NCBI RefSeq assembly: GCF_002742635.1
Contig: NZ_PEGF01000002.1
Location: 682,001-746,000, forward strand
DNA from: Caulobacter sp. X
GTDB taxonomy: Bacteria > Pseudomonadota > Alphaproteobacteria > Caulobacterales > Caulobacteraceae
DNA length: 64,000 bases
Direction: 5' to 3'
Each line of letters starts with the position of its first letter. Within the stretch, counting starts at the first letter, position 1. A program made the translations under genes and the position numbers. The notes under the pieces were generated by a model that was given only the letters and a program-made list of their open reading frames with translations, made no database searches and had not been told where the DNA came from. Positions 16,836-26,584 of the stretch are shown in pieces.

Positions 16836-18854
16836 ATGACCACGACGACCGCTCCAGCCGCCAGTCTCGCCGATGCGTTCGCCAACGCCGAGCGGCTGCT
16901 GGAGACCGATCCGCGTCTCGCCGCCGAGCAGGCGCGGGCGATCCTGGAGGTCGTGCCGCGCCACGCCGACACCACCCGCCTGCTGGCGACCGCCCTGCGC
17001 CTGTCGGGCGAGACCGAGGCGGCGTTCGAGACCGTCGCGCCGCTGGCCAAGGCCTTGCCGAACCTGCCGCTGGCCCAGCTTGAGCTTGGCCTGTGCCTCG
17101 AGCGCCTCGGGCGCACCGCCGAGGCCGCCCAGGCTTTCGACCGCGCCAGCGCCCTGGAGCCGCGCCTGTCCGAAGCCTGGCGGGGCCTTTCCGAGAGCCT
17201 GTCCCTGCTGGGCGACGAGGCCGGCGCCGAGCGGGCCCTGGCGCGGCAGCTGCGCGCCTCGACGCGGGACCCGCTGCTGATCGAGGCCGCCACGGCGCTG
17301 GGCGAGGACCGGCTGGGCGAGGCCGAGCGGCTGCTCCGCGAGCGGCTGAAGGCCGATCCCGCCGACGTCGCCGCCATCCGCATGCTGGCCGAGACCGGCG
17401 CGCGCCTGGGCCGCTACGCCGACGCCGAGGGCCTCTTGACCCGCTGCCTGGAGCTGGCCCCGAGCTTCGCCGCCGCCCGGCACAACCTGGCGACCATGCT
17501 CTATCGCCAGAACAAGAACCGCGAGGCCCTGGCCGAAATCCAGCGCCTGACCGACAAGGATCCGCGCCATCCCGGCTACGCCAATCTGCGGGCGGCGATC
17601 CTGGCGCGGCTGGGGGAATACGAACAGGCCATCGCGGTGTGCGAGCGGATGCTGGCCGACTATCCGAACCAGCCGAAGGGCTGGATGAGCTATGGCCACG
17701 CGCTGAAGACCGTGGGCCGACAAGCCGACTCGATCGCCGCCTATCGCCAGGCGCTGGACCAGGCGCCGACCCTGGGCGAGGCCTGGTGGAGTCTCGCCAA
17801 CCTCAAGACCGTCAAGTTCACCGCCGAGGACGTCGCGGCCATGACCGCCGCGCTCGACGCCCCGGGGCTGTCGGACGACGACCGCCTGCATCTCCACTAC
17901 GCCCTGGGCAAGGCGCGCGAGGACGCGGAAGCCTGGGACGAGTCGTTCGCCCACTACGCCGCCGGCGCGGCGATCCGGCGCCAGCAACTGGACTACGATC
18001 CCGAGGAGAACGCCGCCGAGACGGCGCGGACCAAGGCGGTGTTCACGCCACAGTTCCTGGCGGCGCGGGCGGGGCAGGGCAGCGCCGCGCCTGATCCGAT
18101 CTTCATCGTCGGCCTGCCGCGCGCCGGCTCGACCCTGGTCGAGCAGATCCTGGCCAGCCACTCGATGGTCGAGGGCACCATGGAACTGCCCGACCTGATC
18201 GTCATGGCCCGCCGTATCGGCGGCAAGACCGCCCACCGCGCGGAGTCGAGCTATCCCGAGGTGTTGGCCGAGCTGTCGCCCGACCAGCTGCGGGCGCTGG
18301 GCGAGGAGTTCATCGAGCGCACCCGCATCCAGCGCAAGACCGACAAGCCGTTCTTCATCGACAAGATGCCCAACAACTTCGCGCACGCGGGCTTCATCCA
18401 CCTGATCCTGCCCAACGCGAAGATCATCGACGCCCGCCGCCACCCGCTGGGCTGCTGCTTCTCGGGCTTCAAGCAGCACTTCGCCCGCGGCCAGGCCTTC
18501 AGCTACGACCTGACCGACATCGGCCGCTACTACGCCGACTATGTCGAGCTGATGGCCCATTTCGACGCCGTGCTGCCGGGCCGCGTCCACCGGGTGATCT
18601 ACGAGGCGATGATCGCCGATCCGGAAGCCGAGATCCGCGCCCTGCTGGACCATTGCGGCCTGCCGTTCGAGGAAGCCTGCCTGACGCCGCACAAGACCGA
18701 GCGCGCCGTCCGCACGGCCAGTTCAGAACAGGTCCGGCGACCGATCTTCAAGGACGCGGTCGAGCATTGGCAGAAATTCGAATCCCACTTGGGTCCTCTC
18801 AAGCAGGCGCTGGGGCCGGTGCTCGACGCCTATCCGGATGCGCCCGTTATTTGA
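16836..18854 (+). CDS. TPR repeat protein with C-terminal sulfotransferase domain
   Basis: About 672 residues. The N-terminal two-thirds (about 10-380) is TPR repeats (for example AAQAFDRASALEPRLSEAWR and SIAAYRQALDQAPTLGEAWW). The C-terminal part is a PAPS-dependent sulfotransferase-like domain with the 5'-phosphosulfate loop FIVGLPRAGSTLVEQIL near 427 and IDKMPNNF further on. Such fusions often sit beside TonB receptor genes in Caulobacterales; here a receptor follows directly. ATG 16836 was taken over TTG 16785, which lies in the repeat, though neither has a strong ribosome binding site. Substrate unknown; surface or peptide sulfation is possible. Confidence 0.82.
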   Translation: MTTTTAPAASLADAFANAERLLETDPRLAAEQARAILEVVPRHADTTRLLATALRLSGETEAAFETVAPLAKALPNLPLAQLELGLCLERLGRTAEAAQAFDRASALEPRLSEAWRGLSESLSLLGDEAGAERALARQLRASTRDPLLIEAATALGEDRLGEAERLLRERLKADPADVAAIRMLAETGARLGRYADAEGLLTRCLELAPSFAAARHNLATMLYRQNKNREALAEIQRLTDKDPRHPGYANLRAAILARLGEYEQAIAVCERMLADYPNQPKGWMSYGHALKTVGRQADSIAAYRQALDQAPTLGEAWWSLANLKTVKFTAEDVAAMTAALDAPGLSDDDRLHLHYALGKAREDAEAWDESFAHYAAGAAIRRQQLDYDPEENAAETARTKAVFTPQFLAARAGQGSAAPDPIFIVGLPRAGSTLVEQILASHSMVEGTMELPDLIVMARRIGGKTAHRAESSYPEVLAELSPDQLRALGEEFIERTRIQRKTDKPFFIDKMPNNFAHAGFIHLILPNAKIIDARRHPLGCCFSGFKQHFARGQAFSYDLTDIGRYYADYVELMAHFDAVLPGRVHRVIYEAMIADPEAEIRALLDHCGLPFEEACLTPHKTERAVRTASSEQVRRPIFKDAVEHWQKFESHLGPLKQALGPVLDAYPDAPVI

Positions 18855-18985
18855 CCATCTGTCGCGGTTCTTGCCATTTCTGCAACAGTCGCCGGAATTG
18901 ACGCCGGACCTCGATTTCCAATCTTGCCGGACTCTTGGGCGCGGGTCGAACATCGTTCCCTCAAATGGGGTGAGGGGAACGAAAT

Positions 18986-21355
18986 ATGGCGTCGGGATGG
19001 GTTCGTTCGAGGAAGGTTGGCGCCTATTCGGCGGCGCTGTTGGCCTCGACCATGATGACGGGTCTGGCCCACGCCCAGAGCCAGGCCGCGCAGAGCTCGA
19101 CCGCCCTCGAGGAGGTCGTGGTCACCGCTCAGAAGCGCTCCGAGAACCTGCAGGACGTGCCGGTTAGCATCCAGGCGATGGGCGGCGAGAAGCTTGAGCA
19201 GCTGCAGGTCGGCGCCTTCGTCGACTATGTGAAGTACCTGCCCAGCGTGTCGTTCACGACCAGCGGTCCCGGCTTTGGCCAGGTCTATATGCGCGGCGTC
19301 GCCAGCGGCGGCGACGGCAACCACTCGGGCTCGCTGCCCAGCGTCGGCGTCTATCTGGACGAACAGCCGGTCACCACGATCCAGGGCGCGCTGGACGTCC
19401 ACGTCTACGACATCGCCCGGGTCGAGGCCCTGGCCGGCCCGCAGGGCACGCTGTACGGCGCCAGCTCCCAGGCCGGCACGCTGCGGATCATCACCAACAA
19501 GCCCACCTCGACCGGCTTCAAGGCCGGCGTCGATCTGGAGCTGAACCAGGTGGATCACGGCGGGACCGGCCACACGCTGGAAGGCTTCGTCAACATGCCG
19601 CTGTCGGACAAGATCGCCGTCCGCCTAGTGGGCTGGGACGTGCGCGACGCGGGCTATATCGACAACGTCGCCGGCTCGCGCACCTACACCCGCGGCGACG
19701 ACGACAAGTCCAACGACGTCACCATCTTCAACAAGAACCGGGTCAAGGACGACTACAACACCGTCTACACCCAGGGCGGCCGCGCGGCCCTGCGCATCGA
19801 GCTGAACGACAACTGGGTGGTCACGCCCCAGGTCATGGGCCAGGTGCAGAAGGTCGGCGGCCTGTTCGCCTATGATCCCAAGGTCGGCGACCTGAAGGTC
19901 ACCCACTTCTATCCGGAGAGCAGCAAGGACAAGTGGGTCCAGGCGGCCATGACCATCGAGGGCCAGGTCGCCAATCTGGACGTGACCTATTCGGGCTCGT
20001 ACCTGAAGCGCAACGACGTCACCAATTCGGACTACACCGACTACTCGTACTTCTATGACCAGGTCGGCTACGGCTTCTACTGGACCGACAACGCCGGCAA
20101 TCTGGTCAATCCCTCGCAGTACATCCAGGGCAAGGACCGCTACCGCAAGGAAAGCCACGAAATCCGGATCGCCTCGCCGCAGGACCAGAAGCTGCGGTTC
20201 GTCGCCGGCGGCTTCTACCAGAAGCAGAAGCACAACATCTTCCAGAACTACAGGATCGACGGCCTGGGCAGCGACCTGTCGGTGCCGGGCTATACGGGCA
20301 CGATCTGGCTGACCAAGCAGAACCGCGTCGACCGCGACAAGGCGGTGTTCGGCCAGGTCGAGTACGATATCACCGACAAGCTGATGCTGACCGCCGGCAT
20401 CCGCTTCTTCAAGGCGCACAACACGCTGGTCGGCTTCTACGGCTACGGGAAAGGCTACGGCTCGACCGGCGAGAAGGCCTGCTTCAAGGCCGCCGTGGTG
20501 CCCGGCTCGCCGTGTACGAACCTGGACAAGGGCGTCAAGGAAAGCGGCAACGTTCCCAAGGTGACGCTGACCTACAAGATCGACGGCGACAAGCTGGTCT
20601 ACGCCACCTATTCGAAGGGCTTCCGGCCCGGGGGCATCAACCGGCGCTCGACCCTGCCGCCGTATCAGGCCGACTATCTGAAGAACTACGAAGCGGGCTG
20701 GAAGACCACCTGGTTCGACAACAGCTTCCGCTGGAACGGCGCGGTCTATCTGGAGGACTGGACCAACTTCCAGTTCTCGATCCTGGGCGCCAACGGCCTC
20801 ACCGAGATCAAGAACGCCAACCAGGCGCGCATCAAGGGCGTGGAAAGCGACATCACCTGGGTTCCGGTCCAGGGCCTGACGATCAACGCCTCGGCCGCCT
20901 ATACCGACGCCAAGCTGAGCGCGAACTACTGCGGCTTCACCGACAGCGCCGGCAACCCGATCACGACCTGCGCGACCCCGCAGGCGCCGGACGGGACGGT
21001 CTTGCCGGTGACCCCGAAGTTCAAGGCCAACCTGACCGCGCGCTACGTCTTCAGCCTGAAGGACTGGGACGCTTTCGTGCAGGGCTCCTTTGTCGGGCAG
21101 ACCAGCAACTGGACCGACCTGCGCCTGAAGGAGCGCGCGATCATCGGCCAGCAGAAGGGCTACACGACGCTCGATCTCTCGACCGGCATGGACAAGGACG
21201 GCCTGTCGCTTTCGCTCTACCTGAAGAACGTGTTCGACAAGCGCGCCAGCCTGAACCGCTACGCCGAATGCGCCGAGAGCGTCTGCGGGACGCAGTACTA
21301 CATCGTGCCCAACCAGCCCCGCACGCTGGGGATCAAGTTGGGCAAGACGTTCTAG
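18986..21355 (+). CDS. TonB-dependent receptor
   Basis: Outer-membrane energy-coupled importer, 789 residues. A signal peptide (about 1-31, cut near HAQ) is followed by a TonB box/plug start EEVVVTAQKRSENLQDVPVS, plug motifs VYMRGVASGG and VEALAGPQGTLYGA, and a beta-barrel ending GIKLGKTF with terminal Phe as expected. The sequence RIITNKPT is typical of the group that transports complex organic substrates in Caulobacter and sphingomonads. AGGGG lies 8 bases before ATG 18986. A strong terminator follows. Neighbouring permease and peptidase-like genes suggest a peptide or amino-acid derivative as substrate. Confidence 0.92.
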   Translation: MASGWVRSRKVGAYSAALLASTMMTGLAHAQSQAAQSSTALEEVVVTAQKRSENLQDVPVSIQAMGGEKLEQLQVGAFVDYVKYLPSVSFTTSGPGFGQVYMRGVASGGDGNHSGSLPSVGVYLDEQPVTTIQGALDVHVYDIARVEALAGPQGTLYGASSQAGTLRIITNKPTSTGFKAGVDLELNQVDHGGTGHTLEGFVNMPLSDKIAVRLVGWDVRDAGYIDNVAGSRTYTRGDDDKSNDVTIFNKNRVKDDYNTVYTQGGRAALRIELNDNWVVTPQVMGQVQKVGGLFAYDPKVGDLKVTHFYPESSKDKWVQAAMTIEGQVANLDVTYSGSYLKRNDVTNSDYTDYSYFYDQVGYGFYWTDNAGNLVNPSQYIQGKDRYRKESHEIRIASPQDQKLRFVAGGFYQKQKHNIFQNYRIDGLGSDLSVPGYTGTIWLTKQNRVDRDKAVFGQVEYDITDKLMLTAGIRFFKAHNTLVGFYGYGKGYGSTGEKACFKAAVVPGSPCTNLDKGVKESGNVPKVTLTYKIDGDKLVYATYSKGFRPGGINRRSTLPPYQADYLKNYEAGWKTTWFDNSFRWNGAVYLEDWTNFQFSILGANGLTEIKNANQARIKGVESDITWVPVQGLTINASAAYTDAKLSANYCGFTDSAGNPITTCATPQAPDGTVLPVTPKFKANLTARYVFSLKDWDAFVQGSFVGQTSNWTDLRLKERAIIGQQKGYTTLDLSTGMDKDGLSLSLYLKNVFDKRASLNRYAECAESVCGTQYYIVPNQPRTLGIKLGKTF

Positions 21356-21373
21356 TTCAAGCTGAAGAAGACG

Positions 21374-21400
21374 AAGGGGCGGTCCTGAGGGCCGCCCCTT
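21374..21400 (+). terminator. Intrinsic terminator after TonB receptor gene
   Basis: AAGGGGCGG and CCGCCCCTT form a stem of nine or more pairs around a short loop and are followed by TTCGTTTCGT. It starts 19 bases after the receptor stop codon and probably ends that transcript, though some read-through into the permease is possible. Confidence 0.8.
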
Positions 21401-21445
21401 TTCGTTTCGTCTCTTCCCCGCGTGACCGGGGAGAATGGATTTGAT

Positions 21446-22768
21446 GTGAAGACCTCCGGTTCCAAGCCGCTGGGCCTCTGGATGTGCGTGGCCCTGGTCG
21501 TGGGCAACATGATCGGCTCGGGCGTGTTCATGCTGCCCGCCTCGCTGGCGCCCTACGGCTGGAACGCGGTCTTCGCCTGGCTGATCACCATCGCCGGCGC
21601 CCTGTGCCTGGCCCTGGTGTTCGCCCGGCTGGCCCAGGCCTTTCCCCGCGCCGGCGGTCCTTTCGCCTATACCGAGGAGGCCTTCGGCCGCCCGGCGGGG
21701 TTCCTGGTCGCCTGGTCGTACTGGATCTCGGTCTGGGTCTCCAACGCCGCCCTGGCGATCGCCGCCGTCAGCTATATGAGCGTCTTCTTCCCGGCGCTGG
21801 CAAAGACGCCGGCCCTGGCCGCGGCCGTCACGGTGGGCGTGGTCTGGATCGCCACGGCCATCAATTGCGCGGGCGCGCGCTCGGCGGGCTGGACCCAGCT
21901 TCTGACCACGATCCTCAAGCTGTTCCCGCTGGTCGCCGTGGCGGGCCTGGCCGGGCTGGTCCTGTTGCGGAAGGGGGAGGGGGCGGTCATGCCGTTCGAG
22001 CCGTCCGCCCTTTCGGCGAGCGGGATCACCGCCGCCGGGGCCCTGACCCTGTGGGCCATGCTGGGCGTGGAGTCGGCGACCATTCCGGCCGAACAGGTCG
22101 ATCAGCCCGCCCGCAACATCCCGCGCTCGACCCTGTTCGGCACGGCCTTCACCGGAGTCATCTACCTGGTGGTCTCGGGGGGCGTCCTGCTGCTGACGCC
22201 GGTCGCCGTGCTGAAGGGCTCGAACGCGCCGCTGGTGGATTTCGTCGCCTATCACGGCGGCGGCGACCTGCGCCTGGTTCTGGCGGCGTTCGCCGCGATC
22301 AGCGCCCTGGGCGCCCTGAACGGCTGGGTGCTGCTGCAGGGCGAGATGCCGGCGGCGATGGCGCGCGAAGGCGTGTTCCCCGCCTGGATGGGCAAGGCCA
22401 ACGCCGCCGGAACTCCGGTGCGCGCGCACCTGCTGTCCAGCGGCCTGGTGACGATCCTGGTGCTGACGAACTACGCCAAGTCCCTAGCCGACGCCTTCAC
22501 CTTCATGGCCCTGCTGTCCACGGCCTCGAGCCTGTTCGCCTATCTCTTCTGCTCGCTCGCCGTGTTGAAGCTGGGGCGCGCGGGGAAGATGCCGATGTCG
22601 TGGGGGCTGGCCGTCGTCGCGGGCCTCGCGGCGATCTATTCGGCCTGGACCTTCTATGGCGCGGGCTGGTCGGTGACCTTGTGGGGTCTGGTGCTGCTGG
22701 CGGCCGGCGCGCCGCTCTATGTCTGGATGCGGCGCGTGGCCCGCCGCGCGTCGGAGGTCGGAGAATGA
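21446..22768 (+). CDS. APC-family amino acid permease (AdiC-like)
   Basis: Inner-membrane transporter, about 440 residues and 12 predicted helices. The unwound helix-1 motif NMIGSGVFMLPASLAPYG and the segments AYTEEAFGRPAGFLVAWSYW and VESATIPAEQVDQPARNIPR place it with the arginine/agmatine and related amino-acid exchangers. GTG 21446 (MKTSGSKPLG) was chosen with GGGGAG about 12 bases upstream; GTG 21422 would add eight residues and has no visible site. It overlaps the following amidohydrolase by ATGA. It probably imports the amino acid released by that enzyme. Confidence 0.85.
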   Translation: MKTSGSKPLGLWMCVALVVGNMIGSGVFMLPASLAPYGWNAVFAWLITIAGALCLALVFARLAQAFPRAGGPFAYTEEAFGRPAGFLVAWSYWISVWVSNAALAIAAVSYMSVFFPALAKTPALAAAVTVGVVWIATAINCAGARSAGWTQLLTTILKLFPLVAVAGLAGLVLLRKGEGAVMPFEPSALSASGITAAGALTLWAMLGVESATIPAEQVDQPARNIPRSTLFGTAFTGVIYLVVSGGVLLLTPVAVLKGSNAPLVDFVAYHGGGDLRLVLAAFAAISALGALNGWVLLQGEMPAAMAREGVFPAWMGKANAAGTPVRAHLLSSGLVTILVLTNYAKSLADAFTFMALLSTASSLFAYLFCSLAVLKLGRAGKMPMSWGLAVVAGLAAIYSAWTFYGAGWSVTLWGLVLLAAGAPLYVWMRRVARRASEVGE

Positions 22769-24051
22769 TCGCGCGTTTCGTCCTGGCCGCCCTGGCGGCG
22801 TCTCTGGCCACGGCCGCGACGGCGGGCGAGGTCTCCTATGTCCGGGCCGGACGGCTGATCGACCCGCAGTCGGGCAAGGTCGAGACCGGCCGCCTGATCC
22901 GCATCGAGGGCGGCAAGATCACCGCCGTCGCCGCCTGGAGCGCGCCGCCCAAGGACGGCCCTGTCACGGACTGGAGCAAGCTGACGGTCCTGCCCGGCCT
23001 GATCGACATGCACACCCATCTGGTCGACGACGAGCAGAGCGAGAACATCGCCCAGCCTCTGATGAGCAGCGCCTCGCGGCAGGCCTATGTCGGCGCGGCC
23101 CACGCCCGCGCCACCCTGATGGCTGGCTTCACCAGCGTGCGCGACGTCGGCAGTTGGCGAGCGTTCAGCGATGTCGCCCTGCGCGACGCGATCGAGGCTG
23201 GCGATGTGCCCGGGCCGCGCATGTCGGTGGCCGGGGCCTATGTCACCGCGCCTGGCGGCGGCGGTGAGATCACCGGCCTCGCGCCCGACGTCACGATCCC
23301 GGCCGAGATGCGGCGCGGCGTGGTCGAGGACGCCGCCGACGTCCATCGCAAGGTCCGCGACCTCCTGGTCCACGGCGCCGACTTCATCAAGCTGATCGCC
23401 ACCGGCGCGGTGCTGACCGAGGGCACCGAGCCCGGGCAGCTGGAGCTCTCCGAGGACGAGATCCGCGCCGCGGTCGAGGAGGCCGCCAAGCGCGGGACCT
23501 ACGCCACCGCCCACGCGCACGGCGCCGAGGGGATCAAGACCGCCGTCCGCGCGGGCGTGCGTTCGATCGAGCACGGCTCGCTGATCGACGACGAGGGCAT
23601 CGCCCTGATGAAGGCCAAGGGCGCCTTCCTGGTTGCCGACATCTACAACGGCGACTTCATCGACACCTATGGTCGCGAGCACCACTGGCCCGACGGCATG
23701 ATCCGCAAGAACCGCGAGACGACCGACGCCCAGCGGGAGGGCTTTCGCAAGGCGGTGAAGGCCGGGGTCAAGATCGCCTACGGCACCGACGCCGGCGTCT
23801 ATCCGCACGGCTGGAACGCCCGCCAGATGCCCTACATGGTCAGGTACGGCATGACGCCGATGCAGGCGATCCAGTCGGCGACCACGGTGGCGGCCGAGCT
23901 GATGGGGAAGACCGGGCGAGTGGGGTGCGACGCGCCGGGCTGCTTCGCCGACCTGATCGCGGTGGCGGGCGATCCGCTGTCGGACGTTTCCGTCCTGCTG
24001 ACCGTGCCCAAGGTGATGAAGGGCGGGGTCGTGGTGAAGGATGAACGCTAG
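22765..24051 (+). CDS. Secreted metal-dependent amidohydrolase (Xaa-Pro/Xaa-Arg dipeptidase-like)
   Basis: Amidohydrolase-superfamily enzyme of the COG1228 type, 428 residues, with a signal peptide (1-20, cut near ATAG). Metal ligands are visible in order: DMHTHL (His near 83 and 85), the carboxylated Lys near 209 in FIKLIATG, His in TAHAHG and SIEHGS, and Asp in YGTDAG, so the binuclear centre looks complete. Caulobacter members of this group are known to be prolidases or dipeptide carboxypeptidases for Xaa-Arg/Lys. Coupling to an AdiC-like permease fits release and uptake of a basic amino acid, but that specificity is inferred. Confidence 0.85.
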   Translation: MIARFVLAALAASLATAATAGEVSYVRAGRLIDPQSGKVETGRLIRIEGGKITAVAAWSAPPKDGPVTDWSKLTVLPGLIDMHTHLVDDEQSENIAQPLMSSASRQAYVGAAHARATLMAGFTSVRDVGSWRAFSDVALRDAIEAGDVPGPRMSVAGAYVTAPGGGGEITGLAPDVTIPAEMRRGVVEDAADVHRKVRDLLVHGADFIKLIATGAVLTEGTEPGQLELSEDEIRAAVEEAAKRGTYATAHAHGAEGIKTAVRAGVRSIEHGSLIDDEGIALMKAKGAFLVADIYNGDFIDTYGREHHWPDGMIRKNRETTDAQREGFRKAVKAGVKIAYGTDAGVYPHGWNARQMPYMVRYGMTPMQAIQSATTVAAELMGKTGRVGCDAPGCFADLIAVAGDPLSDVSVLLTVPKVMKGGVVVKDER

Positions 24052-24161
24052 GCGGGAAGCGCGGGCGTGGCTCGTGCGCCGGATGCATGGTCACTGCTTT
24101 GGCGCGCTCAGCGTGGCAGCGCGGTCGGTTAAAAAACGGTCATAAACAAAGCAAACTCTTA

Positions 24162-24173
24162 TATAGATCTATA
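24162..24173. promoter_or_regulatory. AT-rich palindrome upstream of TonB receptor
   Basis: TATAGATCTATA is a perfect 12-bp palindrome in an unusually AT-rich stretch (about 24130-24180) 72 bases before the receptor start. It could be an operator overlapping the promoter. The binding factor is unknown. Confidence 0.4.
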
Positions 24174-24244
24174 AGCCGTTCTCGTTATTCCGAGTCTTCG
24201 GAGGATGATGTCCGAGGTGTCCAAACATACCTTGGGGATATATA

Positions 24245-26584
24245 ATGAGTTCCGGTGCGTTACCTGATAGAAATGTTGGCAAGCTAAACCTGGTCACGCC
24301 TATTATTTTGGCGTCTGTCCTTGGTCTGGCGGGCGTCGCTCAGGCTCAGGAGACCAAGAACGAAGTCGACTCGGTCGTGGTGACGGGCAAGCGGGTGTCG
24401 GAAGCCGCGATCGCCGTCGGCACCGACCAGGCCACCGCCACGGTGTCGATCACCCGCGAGGCGCTCCTCTCGGCGCCGGCCGGCATCACCGGCCTGAAGA
24501 TGCTGGAGTCCCTGCCGGGCTTCAACGTCCAGGCCAACGACGCGCTGGGCATGTACGAGTTCGGCAACTCGGTCACCGTGCGCGCCTTCAACTTCCAGCA
24601 GGTCGGCTTCCTGCTCGACGACATCCCCATGGGCCGCAGCGACCAGTTCGGCGGCAGCCCGATCTATCGCTATGTCGACAACGAGAACCTGCTGCGCGTG
24701 ACCGCCTCGTCGGGCGCCGGCGACGTCTCCTTGCCCAGCTATGCCTCGCTGGGTCCGATCGTCGACTACTTCACCCAGAAGCCCAGCGAGACCGCCGGCG
24801 GCAAGGTCAGCCAGACCTTGGGCGAGGACAACCTGACCCGCACGTTCCTGCGTCTGGAGACCGGCGAGCACAAGGGCTTCTCGGCCTACGCCAGCGGCTC
24901 GGTGATTAACAGCGACCAGTGGCGCGGCCCGGGCACGATCGACCGCGAGCACTACGAGGGCAAGATCCGCTGGGATTTCGAGGGTGGCGACCTGTCGTTC
25001 CAGACGGTCCACAACGACTATTTCGACTACGACTCCCCGTCGTTCACGATCGCCCAGTACAAGGGGACGGCGGGCGACATCTATGGCCGCAAGGGTCGTG
25101 ACTTCGGTTACGTCGGCTACATCGCCAACCTGGCGCCGACGTCGAGCGGCCTGAAGTACTCCAACGCCAACTACGCCCAGTATTACAAGTTCGGCCTGAA
25201 CGCCCGCAGCGACCACCTCTATGGCGCGACCCTGCACAAGGACCTGGCCGAGAACCTGCGCTTCACCGGCACGGTCTATTACGAGAAGAAGGACGGCTGG
25301 GGCTCCAGCGGCGTCGGCTATGACACCGCGCTGACCTACTACAACCAGCAGAAGGCCGTGGTTCCGGGCCTGAACGCCCCGCTGGGCCTGCAGTTCGGCA
25401 TTTCCCAGATCGACGGCGTCCGCAAGGGCGCGACCGGCAAGGTCACCTGGAATCTCGGCGACCACAGGATCGAGGGCGGCGCCTGGTACGAGGACGACGA
25501 CTATCACCAGTTGTCGAACACCTTCAACGTCGCCGACGGCTCGCCCGAAGGCGCGCCAAACTTCAGCCAGCCCGTCTATCGGACGCGCAACTACACCTCC
25601 AAGCGCGACACCTGGGAAGGCTTCCTGAAGGACACCGTCGTCCTGGCGGACGGCAAGCTGAAGGTGGATGCGGGCTTCCGCATGCTGAGCGTCGACTACC
25701 AGATGCTGGGCAAGCGCAACCGCGAGGACTTCCGCTACAGCCAGACCGCCAATCTGCGGACCACCTGGGAGGATCTGTTCCTGCCGCAGGTCGGCGCGGT
25801 CTACACGATCGGCCGCGGTCAGGTGTTCACGTCGTACTCGGAGAACATGTCGCTGCCGCGCGGCGCCGACGCCGTCTACTACACGCCGGCGACCGTCAAT
25901 GTGCCCGCGCCCAAGGCCGAGACCTCGAAGAACATCGAGCTGGGCTATCGCGCCAACCACCCGACCTTCAACGCGTCGGTGGTGACCTACTACACCAGCT
26001 TCCAGAACCGCCTGCAGTCGTTCAGCGAATACCTGCCGGGCACCACGTCCCTGGAAACCTACTATCAGAACGTCGGCGGCGTGCACGCCTACGGCCTGGA
26101 GTTCAGCGGCCAGTGGAAGCCCGAGGCGCTGGGCGGCAAGATCTATTTCAACACCAACGCCTCGTATAACCACTCGGTGTTCGAGGACGGCTTCTCGGCG
26201 CGAAACAGCTCTGGCGCTCTGGTTTCCTACGCCTTGAAGGGCAAGAGCGTTCCGGACTTCCCGGAATTCGCCCTGCAAGGCGGGGTGACGTTCGAGCCGG
26301 TGGATTGGGCCGTCATCAACCTGTCGACCCGCCACATCAGCGATCGCTACAGCAACTTCGACAACAGCGAGAAGACCAAGGGCTATACGCTTTGGAACCT
26401 CTATGTCGACCTGGGCGAGGGCTTCAACTACGGCCCGCTCAAGGACATCAAGGCCCGGATCAATGTCGATAACATCTTCGACAAGGACTATCTGGGCACG
26501 ATCTCGACCGTCGTGACCGGCGCGGCCAACTACCGCTCTGGTCCGCACCGGACGGCGCAGTTCACCCTCTCGGCGGGCTTCTAG
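24245..26584 (+). CDS. TonB-dependent receptor
   Basis: Outer-membrane receptor, 779 residues, unlike the one at 18986 in sequence. Signal peptide about 1-34 (LVTPIILASVLGLAGVAQAQ), then VDSVVVTGKRVSE as TonB box, plug segments LKMLESLPGFNVQANDALG and SVTVRAFNFQQVGFLLDDIP, and a barrel ending FTLSAGF. The plug differs from siderophore receptors and matches the group used for carbohydrates or peptides in Caulobacter, as far as I recall. GGGGAT lies about 9 bases upstream of ATG 24245. It has its own AT-rich promoter region and may be separately regulated from the amidohydrolase gene. Confidence 0.92.
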   Translation: MSSGALPDRNVGKLNLVTPIILASVLGLAGVAQAQETKNEVDSVVVTGKRVSEAAIAVGTDQATATVSITREALLSAPAGITGLKMLESLPGFNVQANDALGMYEFGNSVTVRAFNFQQVGFLLDDIPMGRSDQFGGSPIYRYVDNENLLRVTASSGAGDVSLPSYASLGPIVDYFTQKPSETAGGKVSQTLGEDNLTRTFLRLETGEHKGFSAYASGSVINSDQWRGPGTIDREHYEGKIRWDFEGGDLSFQTVHNDYFDYDSPSFTIAQYKGTAGDIYGRKGRDFGYVGYIANLAPTSSGLKYSNANYAQYYKFGLNARSDHLYGATLHKDLAENLRFTGTVYYEKKDGWGSSGVGYDTALTYYNQQKAVVPGLNAPLGLQFGISQIDGVRKGATGKVTWNLGDHRIEGGAWYEDDDYHQLSNTFNVADGSPEGAPNFSQPVYRTRNYTSKRDTWEGFLKDTVVLADGKLKVDAGFRMLSVDYQMLGKRNREDFRYSQTANLRTTWEDLFLPQVGAVYTIGRGQVFTSYSENMSLPRGADAVYYTPATVNVPAPKAETSKNIELGYRANHPTFNASVVTYYTSFQNRLQSFSEYLPGTTSLETYYQNVGGVHAYGLEFSGQWKPEALGGKIYFNTNASYNHSVFEDGFSARNSSGALVSYALKGKSVPDFPEFALQGGVTFEPVDWAVINLSTRHISDRYSNFDNSEKTKGYTLWNLYVDLGEGFNYGPLKDIKARINVDNIFDKDYLGTISTVVTGAANYRSGPHRTAQFTLSAGF

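Noticed and set aside
19625..22429. 934-codon minus-strand frame across the first receptor and permease genes
   Set aside because: Spans a terminator and two well-supported genes on the other strand; sequence is repetitive Gln/Arg/Gly-rich shadow.
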